Below, piece after piece: positions 9,107 through 18,916 of a stretch of 64,000 nucleotides of DNA (position 1 is the stretch's first letter; every line of letters starts with the position of its first letter). This DNA is from a bacterium (GTDB lineage: Bacteria > Electryoneota > RPQS01). The notes beneath the pieces were generated by a model. It saw only the letters and a program-made list of their open reading frames with translations. It ran no database searches and was not told the DNA's origin. Position numbers and translations under genes: made by a program. The DNA lies in assembly GCA_016721565.1 (NCBI GenBank), contig JADKHW010000001.1, positions 124,001 through 188,000 of the forward strand. The letters run 5' to 3'.

Positions 9107-10526
9107 TGTTATTTTCATTCTCATTTTCTCGTCCGTTGCTTTTGCACAATTGGACTGGGATAATGATGTCATCGTGTTCGGCACGGAGAATGACGAGACA
9201 CTGCCATTATTGGTTACGGTTGGCAACGGCCAGTTCCGAGCATTTTGTATTTCGCAACAACAGGTGTTAAGAACTCGAAAGTCGCAACTTAACGGCGAAG
9301 CTTGGGGTGCAGTAGACGACAAGCAGCTCTTTCTTGAAGTCAGCGGGTTCGGGGCTGTTGCAGACAATCAATATGCTTACATCTGGCACCCGAGTGCGGC
9401 AATTTGGCGAATCGCAAATTCACAAACTGAGTGGCCAGACGAAGGGGCAATATATGCTTATCCTGAGTTACAAGGCGTGATTGCAATGGACTTAGTATGC
9501 GACAGCGAGTTTGAACCTGTTGATACCTACCTGCATGGTTTTGCCGTTTACCGCAGCGAATCAGACAGTGCTCACTTTGGGTGTTTTCGTTCAGAAAATC
9601 GTGCGCAGTCAATTGCGGTTTACGGACAAATTGATTCCGCGTTCTTAATGAATGAAAATAGAGTTTCCGTTTCCGGAGCATACACTTGGTCAGGTGAAAA
9701 CGAGCGACTCTGGGCCGCAATTACACTCGACCGGCCCGGCACGACAGGTGAACAAGTTGCACTCTACTTCTCTGACGATCTTGGTCAAACGTGGTCAAAT
9801 AGATTTACGCCAGATTCAAGCTCCTACGAGCAATTGCATCTGACAATGCTCGGCTACGAAGAGACAATCATGCTTGCCTATGAACGCCGTAATAGCGCAT
9901 CGGTTGCACACGACATCTATTTTGTCTATTCGCCGGACAACGGCGAATCGTGGTCTGAGCCAATACAATTGACAGATCACGTGTACGATGACACTCGACC
10001 AGAACTTGAAATATCAGATGGCATGGTTGGGCTATTCTACGCGCGAGCGCAGGTGCAGGCGGAGTCAGGACAACTACTGTTTCGTCAGACTTCACTTAAT
10101 CAACCTTGGGCATGGGAGCCAGAAATAGCTGTAAGCGAGACTGATGCGTTCATGATTTCTGAAGGTTATGCGGCCGCGGGCAATGCCAATGGGTTCTCCG
10201 CCATATGGAGCGGGAGATTGGTCGGCGATGACGGTGACATCTTCTTTGACGCTTCTTGGCGTGGTACTTCAGTGAATGAACAACCACGAGTCGAGTCGCC
10301 AAGAGCCCTATTCACCCAAAATCCTGTTACAGGTCGAATTGAGTATGAGTTGCCGCGCGGTACTCAAGTCATTGCAACATTATACAACATGTTGGGGCGC
10401 ACCGTGAATCAGTCGATACTTGCTGGTTCTCGCGGATTCTGGAGCGCTCCGGCATATCTCCCCAGTGGTACATACATGCTTACGGCGAAATCAAGCCCTC
10501 CAATCAGAATCCAAATCGTTCACTGA
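9069..10526 (+). CDS. Secreted BNR/sialidase-like beta-propeller with C-terminal sorting domain
   Basis: 485 residues from the ATG at 9069, chosen because a signal peptide follows directly (SIGQVCSVIFILIFSSVAFAQ). The start lies 38 bases inside asd. The body is a beta-propeller with two clear Asp-box motifs, FSDDLGQTWS and YSPDNGESWS, as in sialidases and other BNR proteins. I see no sialidase Arg triad or FRIP motif, so glycosidase activity cannot be claimed. The last 75 residues (ATLYNMLGRTVNQS ... LPSGTYMLTA) are a Por-type sorting domain. A strong terminator follows 13 bases after the stop. Confidence 0.72.
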   Translation: MPFKSFSIGQVCSVIFILIFSSVAFAQLDWDNDVIVFGTENDETLPLLVTVGNGQFRAFCISQQQVLRTRKSQLNGEAWGAVDDKQLFLEVSGFGAVADNQYAYIWHPSAAIWRIANSQTEWPDEGAIYAYPELQGVIAMDLVCDSEFEPVDTYLHGFAVYRSESDSAHFGCFRSENRAQSIAVYGQIDSAFLMNENRVSVSGAYTWSGENERLWAAITLDRPGTTGEQVALYFSDDLGQTWSNRFTPDSSSYEQLHLTMLGYEETIMLAYERRNSASVAHDIYFVYSPDNGESWSEPIQLTDHVYDDTRPELEISDGMVGLFYARAQVQAESGQLLFRQTSLNQPWAWEPEIAVSETDAFMISEGYAAAGNANGFSAIWSGRLVGDDGDIFFDASWRGTSVNEQPRVESPRALFTQNPVTGRIEYELPRGTQVIATLYNMLGRTVNQSILAGSRGFWSAPAYLPSGTYMLTAKSSPPIRIQIVH

Positions 10527-10538
10527 TAAGTGAACTAA

Positions 10539-10582
10539 GAAATACAAAAGAGGCTCTCAATCGAGAGCCTCTTTTGTATTTC
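10539..10582. terminator. Bidirectional intrinsic terminator
   Basis: A perfect 20-bp inverted repeat (10539-10558 and 10563-10582) with the loop AATC. The stem has a GC core (GAGGCTCTC) flanked by A-rich and T-rich arms, so each strand gives hairpin plus U-rich tract. It lies between the convergent propeller gene and BatA/VWA gene and should stop transcription from both sides. Confidence 0.93.
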
Positions 10583-10594
10583 ACAATATTAGGA

Positions 10595-12688
10595 TTAGGC
10601 CGGTTCGGGAACGAGCACATCGCGCTTCGGCGTACGGGCAATAAGCATTTCAGCAATCAGCAGGCCCAAAGCAAGAAAGAGGAATATCTTCCAGAGTTCG
10701 CGTCCATATCGCCCTTCACGAATCGCAGTTTGCACATTTTGTCCTTCGGATAATGTCATTTGCTGACCTCCAAGCAATGCGAGCGTTTCATCCTCTGTCA
10801 CAGGAGTAATGTTCGATTCGCGCGCTGAAATGTTCACTACAATTGGCCGAACGATTCTTGCATCTTGCTTCAACAAATAGTCACCTGTCGATGACAAAGG
10901 TGGGAGTTTTAACAACTGACCGCCTGTGACAGGCGCAGCAGTCAAGCGTTCGCTGTTTGCGTCTTTAACGAGATCGTACTGCAATTGCACGGTGTTTCTA
11001 AGTATCAGCTCTGAGCCTTCGCCGATCGATAAAGAATATTGAGCGCCTGCTCCGCCAAACCCCGCCAGATACGCTGCGCTCCCAGTCATCAGCGGAGAGA
11101 AAATCCCTGCGCGATAGAGCGTGGACCATTGCGGATCAGGAGAGCTTGTCAAGAACAGTGCGCGTCCGCGACCTTGCGTTACTTCGACCATAAACTGTGT
11201 TCCACCTGCACCTTCAATAACTGATGAAGCGGTAGAAGTACCCTTTGACAAAGAAAACATCGTTTGAAAATCAGGCGAAACATCAGCGGGCTTTTCTTGA
11301 AATACGCCTTCAAACAGAGGGTGGTCTAAGTCAACTTTGTTCCATCGTGCACCGGGATCGCCAAGAGACTCGACATTCACCGGAGCAGGCAAACCAAGCT
11401 CCTGTATCCACGACGCGTGTGCGCGAATGTCAAAATTCGGCCCACCTGCGATGAATATGCCGCGTCCAGATTGCAAGTACGCACGCGTGCGCTCTGAAAA
11501 GGAGCCGCTGAATGCGGGCGCGTCAACAATGAAGATCGCATCAAAAGCTGACCAATCCTCGGATTCAAGCTGCTGCGAAGTCAATTCGAGTGTATGCACG
11601 AACGACTCGCCTCGCCCACTCGGATCGAGCGCCAAAGCAGTCAATCGTCTAGCCGGGCCATCCGCACCGGCAATGGCGGTGTTAAGTCGAGCAGGAACTC
11701 GAAGAACATAACGCCGAACATCATCGTCGGCAAATGCATCTGTATCTTCGAGGCGAACATAACCAACTAAATCGCCGACGCTCTCGGGTACAAATCGAAT
11801 CTGTTCGGTTCTCGATTCGCCCGCGCGGACTGACACGCGGGTTTGAGCAACGCGCTTGCCGTCGAGATAAACACTCACGATACGATCATTGCTGTCATCG
11901 GTGCCGCTGTTGACAACAGTAAAGCTAAGTTCGACAGGTCTGCCTGGTGCAATAAGCCGCGATGTGATTTCTGCCGAGGTCAATCCAACATTTTGCAGAT
12001 TGGATGAACCCAGTTTGACCAAATAGAGTCGCACATCATCAGGCAGTATTGGGATGTCAGGCAATTTTTCCGGCCACGCGCTTCCGCTGAAATCGGACAA
12101 AACGTAAACTTCTTTCAGCAGATTCTGTGACTTGCCTAAAAGTGAGCGTGCGATTCCAACTGCATCTGTCAGTGATCCGCTTGCTTCAGTGACCGTTGAA
12201 ACTTCAATCGCCTCACGAATCAATGCTCGGTGTTGAGTTGGAGAATCTGGAAAGACCTGCGGCGTCGCATCCGCCCAAACGATTTGAATCTCATCGTTTG
12301 AGCCAAGCGATTGAATCAATTCTTGAGCACGAACTTGCAATTCACGGTAGCGTGTGCCTCCAGCCGATTCTGTACTCATGGATGCGGATCGATCGAGCAC
12401 AAGGACCACACTTGTCCGAGTATCTCCACCGCCGATCAGGCTTGCCTCAGATCGCAACACTGGCCGTGCCATGGCTAGTACCAGCGCCAGCACAGCAAGT
12501 GTCCGCAAAGCCAACAAGATCCACTGCCGCACACGTACGCGCCGCATCTTCTGACGCTGCATCTCCTGCAAAAAGCGCAAAGTCGGAAAATCCACCTGTT
12601 TGAACCGTTGCCGGTTGAGCAGATGGATCAAGATGGGAATCAAACCCAAAGACAAAGCGGCAAGTAACGCCGAATTAAGAAAAGTCAT
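10595..12688 (-). CDS. BatA/VWA-domain membrane protein
   Basis: 697 residues. The N-terminus has the BatA ('aerotolerance regulator') signature: one TM helix (ALLAALSLGLIPILIHLL), the basic-aromatic stretch NRQRFKQVDFPTLRFL, then a second helix at about 56-74. A von Willebrand A-type domain follows with MIDAS motif DRSAS at residues 99-103. The middle has a CARDB-like beta segment (RPVELSFTVVNSGTD) and a region resembling a class-I glutamine amidotransferase-like fold. A C-terminal TM helix (LWKIFLFLALGLLIAEMLIA) ends in a basic tail. Such proteins often sit with MoxR ATPases, but none is adjacent here. Its ATG overlaps the reconstructed gmhA stop as ATGA, showing coupling. Function in FCB bacteria is not settled. 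Confidence 0.85.
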   Translation of the reverse strand: MTFLNSALLAALSLGLIPILIHLLNRQRFKQVDFPTLRFLQEMQRQKMRRVRVRQWILLALRTLAVLALVLAMARPVLRSEASLIGGGDTRTSVVLVLDRSASMSTESAGGTRYRELQVRAQELIQSLGSNDEIQIVWADATPQVFPDSPTQHRALIREAIEVSTVTEASGSLTDAVGIARSLLGKSQNLLKEVYVLSDFSGSAWPEKLPDIPILPDDVRLYLVKLGSSNLQNVGLTSAEITSRLIAPGRPVELSFTVVNSGTDDSNDRIVSVYLDGKRVAQTRVSVRAGESRTEQIRFVPESVGDLVGYVRLEDTDAFADDDVRRYVLRVPARLNTAIAGADGPARRLTALALDPSGRGESFVHTLELTSQQLESEDWSAFDAIFIVDAPAFSGSFSERTRAYLQSGRGIFIAGGPNFDIRAHASWIQELGLPAPVNVESLGDPGARWNKVDLDHPLFEGVFQEKPADVSPDFQTMFSLSKGTSTASSVIEGAGGTQFMVEVTQGRGRALFLTSSPDPQWSTLYRAGIFSPLMTGSAAYLAGFGGAGAQYSLSIGEGSELILRNTVQLQYDLVKDANSERLTAAPVTGGQLLKLPPLSSTGDYLLKQDARIVRPIVVNISARESNITPVTEDETLALLGGQQMTLSEGQNVQTAIREGRYGRELWKIFLFLALGLLIAEMLIARTPKRDVLVPEPA

Positions 12689-13342
12689 CGAGTATGTCGC
12701 AAGTTATCATCAGGTCGTGAAAGCAACAAATCTTCAATCAGCTCAACAAGCATGTGGCCGCACAACAAGTGGGCTTCCTGCACACGCTGGCCCGATGAAG
12801 AAGGTATCCGTAAGGCATGGTCGAGATTTCGATCGAGGCGTGGTGGTGCCGCTACCTAAGAAGCCGACGCATTTTGCGCCCAACGCCTGCGCTGCTTGCG
12901 CCGCCCAAATTAGATTCTGCGACCGCCCCGAAGTGGAAAGCAGAAACACAATATCGCCCTTGTGAGCAAGCGCTTCAATCTGCCGCGAGAAAACGCGATC
13001 AAAACCATAGTCATTGGCACAAGCTGTTAGCAATGAAGTATCTGTAGTCAAAGCTATGGCCGCAAGCGCTTGGCGTTCACGATGGGCAGAGAGTCTAACA
13101 ACAAACTCCGTCGCGAGATGCTGACACTCGGCAGCCGAGCCGCCGTTCCCGCAAAAGAGCAACTTACCACCATTGCGCAAGCTGTTTGCAGACGCTTCAG
13201 CGATCGCAGTTAGTTCAGCAAAACACGCTGTCGCGAGTTGGCTGTGCATAGCTGCCGCATCCTGCACCGCTCTCTGAAGTTTTTCAACCGCACCAATGAT
13301 AAGATGTTCGCCGGATTTCTGTTGAGAGTCACTGTGGCTCAT
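12685..13342 (-). CDS. gmhA: Phosphoheptose isomerase (SIS domain), frameshifted
   Basis: GmhA converts sedoheptulose 7-phosphate to D-glycero-D-manno-heptose 7-phosphate for LPS inner core. The N-terminal 165 residues are normal: GKLLFCGNGGSAAECQHLATEFV and LLSTSGRSQNLIWA are the sugar-phosphate-binding SIS motifs. The frame then turns to nonsense near 12835-12850 and stops at 12743. In the neighbouring frame the true C-terminus appears, with RVQEAHLLCGHMLVE, and its TGA at 12685-12687 overlaps the BatA/VWA start. One base inserted or two lost near a GGTGGTGGT tract explains this. Because the coupling overlap is intact, a sequencing or assembly error is more likely than a dead gene. It lies 1 base after alaS. 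Confidence 0.85.
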
Positions 13343-13343
13343 A

Positions 13344-16004
13344 TCATGCCTTCGCGGGATTCATCTGCTCAATTACTGCTGCCGCCGTGGCAAGAACTTC
13401 GTCAAGCGCTGAGGCATCTTTACCGCCTGCTGTAGCGAGATGCGGTTTACCGCCACCACCACCCTTCAACGGCTTGGCAAGCTCCTTCACAATCGGTGTT
13501 GCGTCCCATCCTGCTTTGACAAGGTCAGGAGTTACTACCACGACGAGCGAAGGCTTATCTTCTACAATCATCGCCAGTACGCCCACTCCGCTACCGAGGC
13601 TCTCGCGAAGAGCGTCGCCCATCTCTTTTAGTTGATCCAGATTTTGCGCTGAAACCTTCTCGGCAATAACGCGCATGCTCCCAACTTGCTGTGCTTTAGC
13701 CACGAGGGACTGCATCGCACTTCCGGCCGCTTGCGCACGCAGATACTCAAGTTCCTTTTGCAGTTTGCGTTTGTCATCCAGAGCAAGCTTCATCTTTTCT
13801 GCTGGATCACTTCCGGCACTGCCAAGTATTTCGACAAATTCTTCAACTTTCGCGCGCTGCTCCGCCATGTATTGCCATGCAGATTCACCTGTCAGAGCTT
13901 CAATTCTACGCACACCCGCAGCAGCAGATGTTTCCGCCTTGATGACAAACATGCCGATATCACCGGTACGATTCACATGACAGCCACCGCACAATTCGCG
14001 CGACACTATCAGATCGGAATCGGCTATTTCAACCATGCGCACTTCATCGCCGTACTTCTCGCCAAATAACGCCATTGCCCCGAGCGACTGAGCTTGCTTG
14101 AGGGGCATGACTTTTGGCGAAACCGAGTAATTGCCGCGAATCCAATCGTTAACCTGCGTTTCGATATTGATAAGTTCTTCGTGCGTTGGCTTATTGAAAT
14201 GTGTATAGTCGAACCGCAAGTAGTCCGGCCCGACGTACGAGCCCGCCTGATGCACATGGTCGCCAAATGCGGCGCGCAATGCCGCGTGCAGCAAGTGCGT
14301 GGACGTGTGGTTATGCTCCGTTGGCAAGCGATGCTCACGCGAGACGGTCAAATATGCCTTGAGCCATTTCTTTTGTTTCACAGCATCTTGCACGACCAGC
14401 GAAATACCTTCCAGCGTTGCCGAATGGAGAACTGCCTTATCGCGCCGTGACACAGCAGTCACATGCGCAACCATCAACTCATCGCCAACATGAATTTCCA
14501 GTAGACCCGTATCCGAAACTTGGCCACCCGACTCAACGTAAAACGGCGTAAGCTTTGAAGTAAATACAAGTCTGCCATTCTCGGGATCAAAATGTAGCGG
14601 AAGAATCTCCGCATAAACTGCAAGTGAGGTGTAACCCGCAAACTCCGTCTCAGGCAACTTTCCGTCGATCACAAGCTCCTCGCGGCCCATTTTGAATGAA
14701 CCTGCAGCGCGCGCGCGCGCACGCTGCTGCTCCATAGACTTAGCAAATCCCGCTTCATTAACAGTAAGCTCGTTCTCGCGGGCCAAGAGTTGTGTTAGGT
14801 CCAGCGGAAACCCGAACGTGTCATAGAGCTTAAAAGCTTCTTCGCCCGGAATCTCGGTTGACTTGCTCTTACGAACTTCAGCGATGACGTGCTCAAACTG
14901 TTCAAGCCCTCGGTCAAGTGTCTTTCCAAAATGCGATTCTTCCGCTTCTATGACACGTGCGATGTGTGCGTGGCGATCCTTAATTTCTGGGAAGATGTCA
15001 CCCATTGTGTCAACGAGAACCGGAACAAGTTTGTACAAGAATGGTTCGTGCAATTCCACTTTTCGCCCAAACCTTGCGGCGCGTCGTAGAATGCGTCTTA
15101 ACACATATCCACGCCCTTCGTTGCCCGGCATAGCTCCGTCGCCAATCGCAAAGGTCAAACAGCGCAAGTGATCAGCAATCACCCGATGCGGAATACTCGA
15201 TTCATCATCAGAATAGGCCTTACCTGTGCGCTCAACAATCGCCTGAATAATCGGCTGAAACAAATCCGTATCGTAATTTGACTTGTGCCCGCCTAACACT
15301 GTCGCAAGCCGTTCCAACCCAGCACCAGTATCAACATGCTTGGCCGGAAGCTGTACAAGCTTGCCGTCAGCTTGCTGATCAAATTGAATAAAGACGTGAT
15401 TCCACAGCTCGATATAGCGGCGCGAACCGCTGTTAACAAAAGCATTCGGATCACTGTCAAACTCTGGCCCTCGGTCAATATGAATTTCTGTACACGGTCC
15501 GCATGGCCCAGTGTCACCCATTGACCACCAGTTGTCCTTCTTGCCAAAGCGTAAGACATGGGAAGGGATGATGTCGGTCTCCGAGCGCCAAATATGCTCC
15601 GCTTCGTCATCAGTCTCGTAAACCGTGGCATACATCTTGTCTTTCGGGAGCTTAAAGACTTCTGTCATCAGTTCCCAGCCCCAGCGAATCGAGTCTTGCT
15701 TGAAGTAATCTCCAAAACTCCAATTGCCCAGCATCTCAAAAAACGTGTGATGATACGGCGAAACACCAACCTCTTCGAGGTCGTTGTGCTTACCCGAAAC
15801 GCGGATACATTTTTGGGTATCCGCAATACGAGTTGCGGCGGGCTTCGCAAGGCCAAGGAAATACGGTTTGAACTGATTCATGCCTGCGTTCGTAAACAGC
15901 AGCGTCGGGTCGTCTTGCGGGACGACCGAAGCAGAGGGCACGATCAAGTGTTGGCGTTCGCGAAAGAACTCGAGGAATTGGTGGCGGATTTCTGCGGCAG
16001 TCAT
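13344..16004 (-). CDS. alaS: Alanyl-tRNA synthetase
   Basis: 886 residues, full length and uninterrupted. The class II catalytic core begins at residue 1 (IRHQFLEFFRERQHLIVPS; motif 2 region TRIADTQKCIRVSGKHNDLE). The editing domain has the Zn-binding HNHTSTHLLHAAL motif and CGGCHVNRTGDIG, which clear Ser- and Gly-tRNA-Ala. The C-Ala domain is present, with GGGGGKPHLATAGGKD near the end. The enzyme charges tRNA-Ala in the cytoplasm. gmhA follows after a single base, so they are probably co-transcribed. Confidence 0.97.
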   Translation of the reverse strand: MTAAEIRHQFLEFFRERQHLIVPSASVVPQDDPTLLFTNAGMNQFKPYFLGLAKPAATRIADTQKCIRVSGKHNDLEEVGVSPYHHTFFEMLGNWSFGDYFKQDSIRWGWELMTEVFKLPKDKMYATVYETDDEAEHIWRSETDIIPSHVLRFGKKDNWWSMGDTGPCGPCTEIHIDRGPEFDSDPNAFVNSGSRRYIELWNHVFIQFDQQADGKLVQLPAKHVDTGAGLERLATVLGGHKSNYDTDLFQPIIQAIVERTGKAYSDDESSIPHRVIADHLRCLTFAIGDGAMPGNEGRGYVLRRILRRAARFGRKVELHEPFLYKLVPVLVDTMGDIFPEIKDRHAHIARVIEAEESHFGKTLDRGLEQFEHVIAEVRKSKSTEIPGEEAFKLYDTFGFPLDLTQLLARENELTVNEAGFAKSMEQQRARARAAGSFKMGREELVIDGKLPETEFAGYTSLAVYAEILPLHFDPENGRLVFTSKLTPFYVESGGQVSDTGLLEIHVGDELMVAHVTAVSRRDKAVLHSATLEGISLVVQDAVKQKKWLKAYLTVSREHRLPTEHNHTSTHLLHAALRAAFGDHVHQAGSYVGPDYLRFDYTHFNKPTHEELINIETQVNDWIRGNYSVSPKVMPLKQAQSLGAMALFGEKYGDEVRMVEIADSDLIVSRELCGGCHVNRTGDIGMFVIKAETSAAAGVRRIEALTGESAWQYMAEQRAKVEEFVEILGSAGSDPAEKMKLALDDKRKLQKELEYLRAQAAGSAMQSLVAKAQQVGSMRVIAEKVSAQNLDQLKEMGDALRESLGSGVGVLAMIVEDKPSLVVVVTPDLVKAGWDATPIVKELAKPLKGGGGGKPHLATAGGKDASALDEVLATAAAVIEQMNPAKA

Positions 16005-16028
16005 AAAGGTGCGTACTTACTCAATTTG

Positions 16029-16658
16029 CTAATTCAAAATCATAGAAAAGCCGCATTGCAGGCCGACGTAGCCCGTCGCGGCGGTGTTGTCCAAGCGTAA
16101 TAACTCTGTGAGCGGCCATGCCGCAACAAGCTTGAGGGAGGCGCCGGACACTTCCGGGTTTCGGAGCGCAAGGTGCACAACTCCGCGCGCCATTACCGAC
16201 TTACCCTCAATCGAGCGGCCCTTGACATAAACGTTTTCTTCGGTCTGGCGCGCGTTGTCTTCAGATGCAGTCCACCACGCCATCGAGGAGCCAATTCCCA
16301 AATTCAAACGGCTCAATTTCGAGGGTGAAATCAAAGCGTCAACACCAAATTCCCGCTGATGAAATCGGACGTCAAATACTGACGGCGTAGTCGGATCATT
16401 GCTGATTTCTCCATCAGTCGTCAACAGCGCGAAAGTCGGGCTCAATGTGAAGCTTCCCACGACCGGGAAATATCCACTAAACATCAACGTCGTGCCCAGC
16501 GATCCCGGCGCGACGCGTTCGCTTTCAATATCTTTGTAGGTATTAAGCACGGTCGAAGTCGCTAAGCCAACTTGGATTTCTGCATATGTCGGCCGCGCGT
16601 ACTCAGCGGCAAGTGAGAAACTCGAGCAGAGCAGGAGGGAGGCCAGAATTGAGCGCAT
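16029..16658 (-). CDS. Small secreted beta-barrel-like protein, unknown function
   Basis: 209 residues from the ATG at 16658. This start is chosen over the longer open frame (to 16721) because AAAGGA lies 11 bases upstream and a signal peptide follows (MRSILASLLLCSSFSLAAEYA). The mature part is made of alternating amphipathic strands with many aromatic and Gly residues (VGLATSTVLNTYK, LGIGSSMAWWTASEDN, GYVGLQCGFSMILN), as in small outer-membrane barrels. I do not recognise a family. It lies between alaS and recX on the same strand. Confidence 0.6.
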   Translation of the reverse strand: MRSILASLLLCSSFSLAAEYARPTYAEIQVGLATSTVLNTYKDIESERVAPGSLGTTLMFSGYFPVVGSFTLSPTFALLTTDGEISNDPTTPSVFDVRFHQREFGVDALISPSKLSRLNLGIGSSMAWWTASEDNARQTEENVYVKGRSIEGKSVMARGVVHLALRNPEVSGASLKLVAAWPLTELLRLDNTAATGYVGLQCGFSMILN

Positions 16659-16717
16659 TCCACAATTCCTTTCACGAATCAAAAGTGACAGCCTAAGAAA
16701 GAAACTGCGCGCAATGC

Positions 16718-17221
16718 TCAATAAGTATCCTCTGAAAGTGATTCATCCGGCGGCAGCGCCAGGACTTTGAAAATTGTTCCCGGTCGAAATCCGCGACGCG
16801 AGAGCAACGCGATCAATCTGCGCTTGCGCGTGTCGGGGTCGAGGCTGTCGTACTGTCTGCCTTTACGCCCCACCAGTTCACGCGCCAAATCAAACTCTTG
16901 CGCCTCTGTGAGATTATCGTTTACGGCCTGTTTTGCAGTTGAACCGGAAACTCCACGCGCCAACAGATCGCGCACTAATGCGGACTTCCCGCGCGGATGG
17001 GTTTCGATTCGCGACCTTACAAAACCATCTGCATACCGCTCGTCATCCAATAACCGTTTTGCTTTGAGCTTCTCAATGGTCGCATCAATCTCTTCAGCAA
17101 GATAGCCCTTCATTCTGAGCTTGTCGCGCAACTTCCGCGTCGAATATGACCGCGTTGATAATAGCTTAACAGCATACGGCAGTGCGGGTTCGCGCGGCGG
17201 TTGCATCGGACCACGTCTCAT
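16718..17221 (-). CDS. recX: Regulatory protein RecX
   Basis: 167 residues. RecX binds RecA filaments and limits strand exchange. Three-helix repeats are visible: AVKLLSTRSYSTRKLRDKL, LLDDERYADGFVRSRI, and RKRRLIALLSRRGFRPG near the C-terminus, all typical. recA is upstream on the same strand, with a small envelope-protein gene between them whose stop overlaps the recX start (ATGA). That insertion between recA and recX is unusual. Confidence 0.9.
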   Translation of the reverse strand: MRRGPMQPPREPALPYAVKLLSTRSYSTRKLRDKLRMKGYLAEEIDATIEKLKAKRLLDDERYADGFVRSRIETHPRGKSALVRDLLARGVSGSTAKQAVNDNLTEAQEFDLARELVGRKGRQYDSLDPDTRKRRLIALLSRRGFRPGTIFKVLALPPDESLSEDTY

Positions 17222-17919
17222 TGTCCAACCATGTTCATCGAATCAAAGAAAACACCAATCTGAACAAGATAGGCATTTGCCGGCCCGATGGTGTTTCGTC
17301 CCGCCGGTTGGTCGAGTCCCCAGTGATAGGACAATTCACCCATAACGCCGACACCATTCTTACGCCCGTCAGTCTTTAGGCCCGCATGAACGGATGCCGT
17401 TGGGAAGTCGCCGTCAAACGTGTAGTCGTAGCCCTCAAAGAAGCGATCTTTGTATTTACCTTGAGCAAACGAGTAACCCACACCTGCACCGGCATACAAA
17501 TCCGGATCGGCGGTCATGCGATAGGACATCCGCCCACCAACTTCAACTTGAAAGTAGTTGGTCCGGGCATCGTAGGTTCTGTTGCCTGTGACGTTATTCC
17601 AAAACAAGAACGACGGCCCCCAATACACGTGCGCGGTCTTAGTTTCAAATCTAAAGTGAGCCGTGTATCCACTGCCGGAACCGAACAAACTGCTTCGCTC
17701 TACTCCGGGTCCGGTGTTCGGTGTCCCCGAATTGGCGTAGCCAGTCGCAAGCACAAGATGATACGCTTGCGCATCAATGCTCAAAAACATGAGCAAGACA
17801 CCAAGCGCAAATATATAGGTCTTACGACTTCTTGGCGCGGGATTTAGTGTTTTCAGTTTCCTGTACCACCGGCTGTTCAGTCTCAATTGCAAGGAAGCCC
17901 ATCTCCCTACGAACTTCAC
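17218..17919 (-). CDS. Small outer-membrane beta-barrel-like protein between recA and recX (start uncertain)
   Basis: Up to 233 residues. The start is unclear: the GTG at 17919 lies 98 bases inside recA, while the first good ATG (17790) leaves only MFLSIDAQA before the mature protein. The natural signal peptide appears to be [21 protein letters not shown], which spans the recA stop, so translation probably begins inside recA. The mature part has barrel-like strands ending in aromatic residues ([53 protein letters not shown]). The stop overlaps the recX start. I do not recognise a function. Confidence 0.6.
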   Translation of the reverse strand: MKFVGRWASLQLRLNSRWYRKLKTLNPAPRSRKTYIFALGVLLMFLSIDAQAYHLVLATGYANSGTPNTGPGVERSSLFGSGSGYTAHFRFETKTAHVYWGPSFLFWNNVTGNRTYDARTNYFQVEVGGRMSYRMTADPDLYAGAGVGYSFAQGKYKDRFFEGYDYTFDGDFPTASVHAGLKTDGRKNGVGVMGELSYHWGLDQPAGRNTIGPANAYLVQIGVFFDSMNMVGQ

Positions 17920-18892
17920 TTTCGATTGTCTTAAGCATCTCGGGATTCTCTTTCAAGGTTCCAATCACGCGTTCGCGGCCCTGGCCCAAGCGCTCTTCCT
18001 TGTAGGAGTACCACGTACCCGACTTGCTCACAATTTCTAAAGTAGCGGCGAGGTCAAGCAAATCGCCGACCTTTTCAATGCCCTGACCATAAATAATGTC
18101 AAATTCCGCCTCACGAAAGGGCGGAGCCACCTTGTTCTTTACAACTTTAACCTTCGTCCGGTTCCCGATAATCGTCTCACCGTCCTTAATCGAAGCCATG
18201 CGGCGGATTTCCATGCGAACAGAGCTGTAGAATTTAAGGGCATTACCACCCGTTGTCGTTTCAGGGTTTCCAAACATGACGCCGATCTTCATACGAAGCT
18301 GATTGATGAAAATCAATGATGTTCGTGAACGCGCGACGACTGCCGTGAGCTTACGCATGGCCTGACTCATCAACCGAGCCTGCAAACCGGGCAGCGAATC
18401 GCCCATGTCGCCTTCTATTTCAGCCTTCGGCACAAGCGCGGCCACCGAGTCAATCACGATAACATCCAGCGCGCCGGAGCGAATGAGCATCTCGGCGATA
18501 TCGAGGCCCTGTTCACCGGTGTCCGGCTGAGACACGAGCAGATCGTCAATATCCACACCAAGCGCTCGGGCATAGGCCGGATCGAGCGCGTGTTCAGCGT
18601 CAATGATCGCCGCTTTGCCGCCCTTTTTCTGCGCTTCAGCAATAATGGTCAGCGCAAGAGTCGTTTTACCTGAAGATTCAGGTCCGTAAACTTCAATCAC
18701 ACGACCACGTGGCACACCGCCTACACCCAATGCGGCATCGAGCGACATCGAACCTGTGGAGATGACGTCCAGCTTGGCAATCGGGCCATTGTCGCCCAAT
18801 CGCATGATCGAACCCTTGCCATACTGCTTATCAATCTGCGACAACGTCAGATCGAGATTCTTCTGCTTTTCCGTGTCAATCATTTTGCTCAT
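17822..18892 (-). CDS. recA: Recombinase A
   Basis: 356 residues from the ATG at 18892 (an in-frame GTG at 18904 is possible). RecA catalyses homologous pairing and SOS co-protease activation. Walker A GPESSGKT at residues 70-77, Walker [13 protein letters not shown], the L2 loop region [18 protein letters not shown] and the conserved [13 protein letters not shown] are all intact. The C-terminus is short and Lys-rich. No LexA-type box is evident in the short upstream gap, so SOS control cannot be judged from this window. Confidence 0.97.
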   Translation of the reverse strand: MSKMIDTEKQKNLDLTLSQIDKQYGKGSIMRLGDNGPIAKLDVISTGSMSLDAALGVGGVPRGRVIEVYGPESSGKTTLALTIIAEAQKKGGKAAIIDAEHALDPAYARALGVDIDDLLVSQPDTGEQGLDIAEMLIRSGALDVIVIDSVAALVPKAEIEGDMGDSLPGLQARLMSQAMRKLTAVVARSRTSLIFINQLRMKIGVMFGNPETTTGGNALKFYSSVRMEIRRMASIKDGETIIGNRTKVKVVKNKVAPPFREAEFDIIYGQGIEKVGDLLDLAATLEIVSKSGTWYSYKEERLGQGRERVIGTLKENPEMLKTIESEVRREMGFLAIETEQPVVQETENTKSRAKKS

Positions 18893-18916
18893 AGGATCAC
18901 TCACAAGCGTTAGAGT

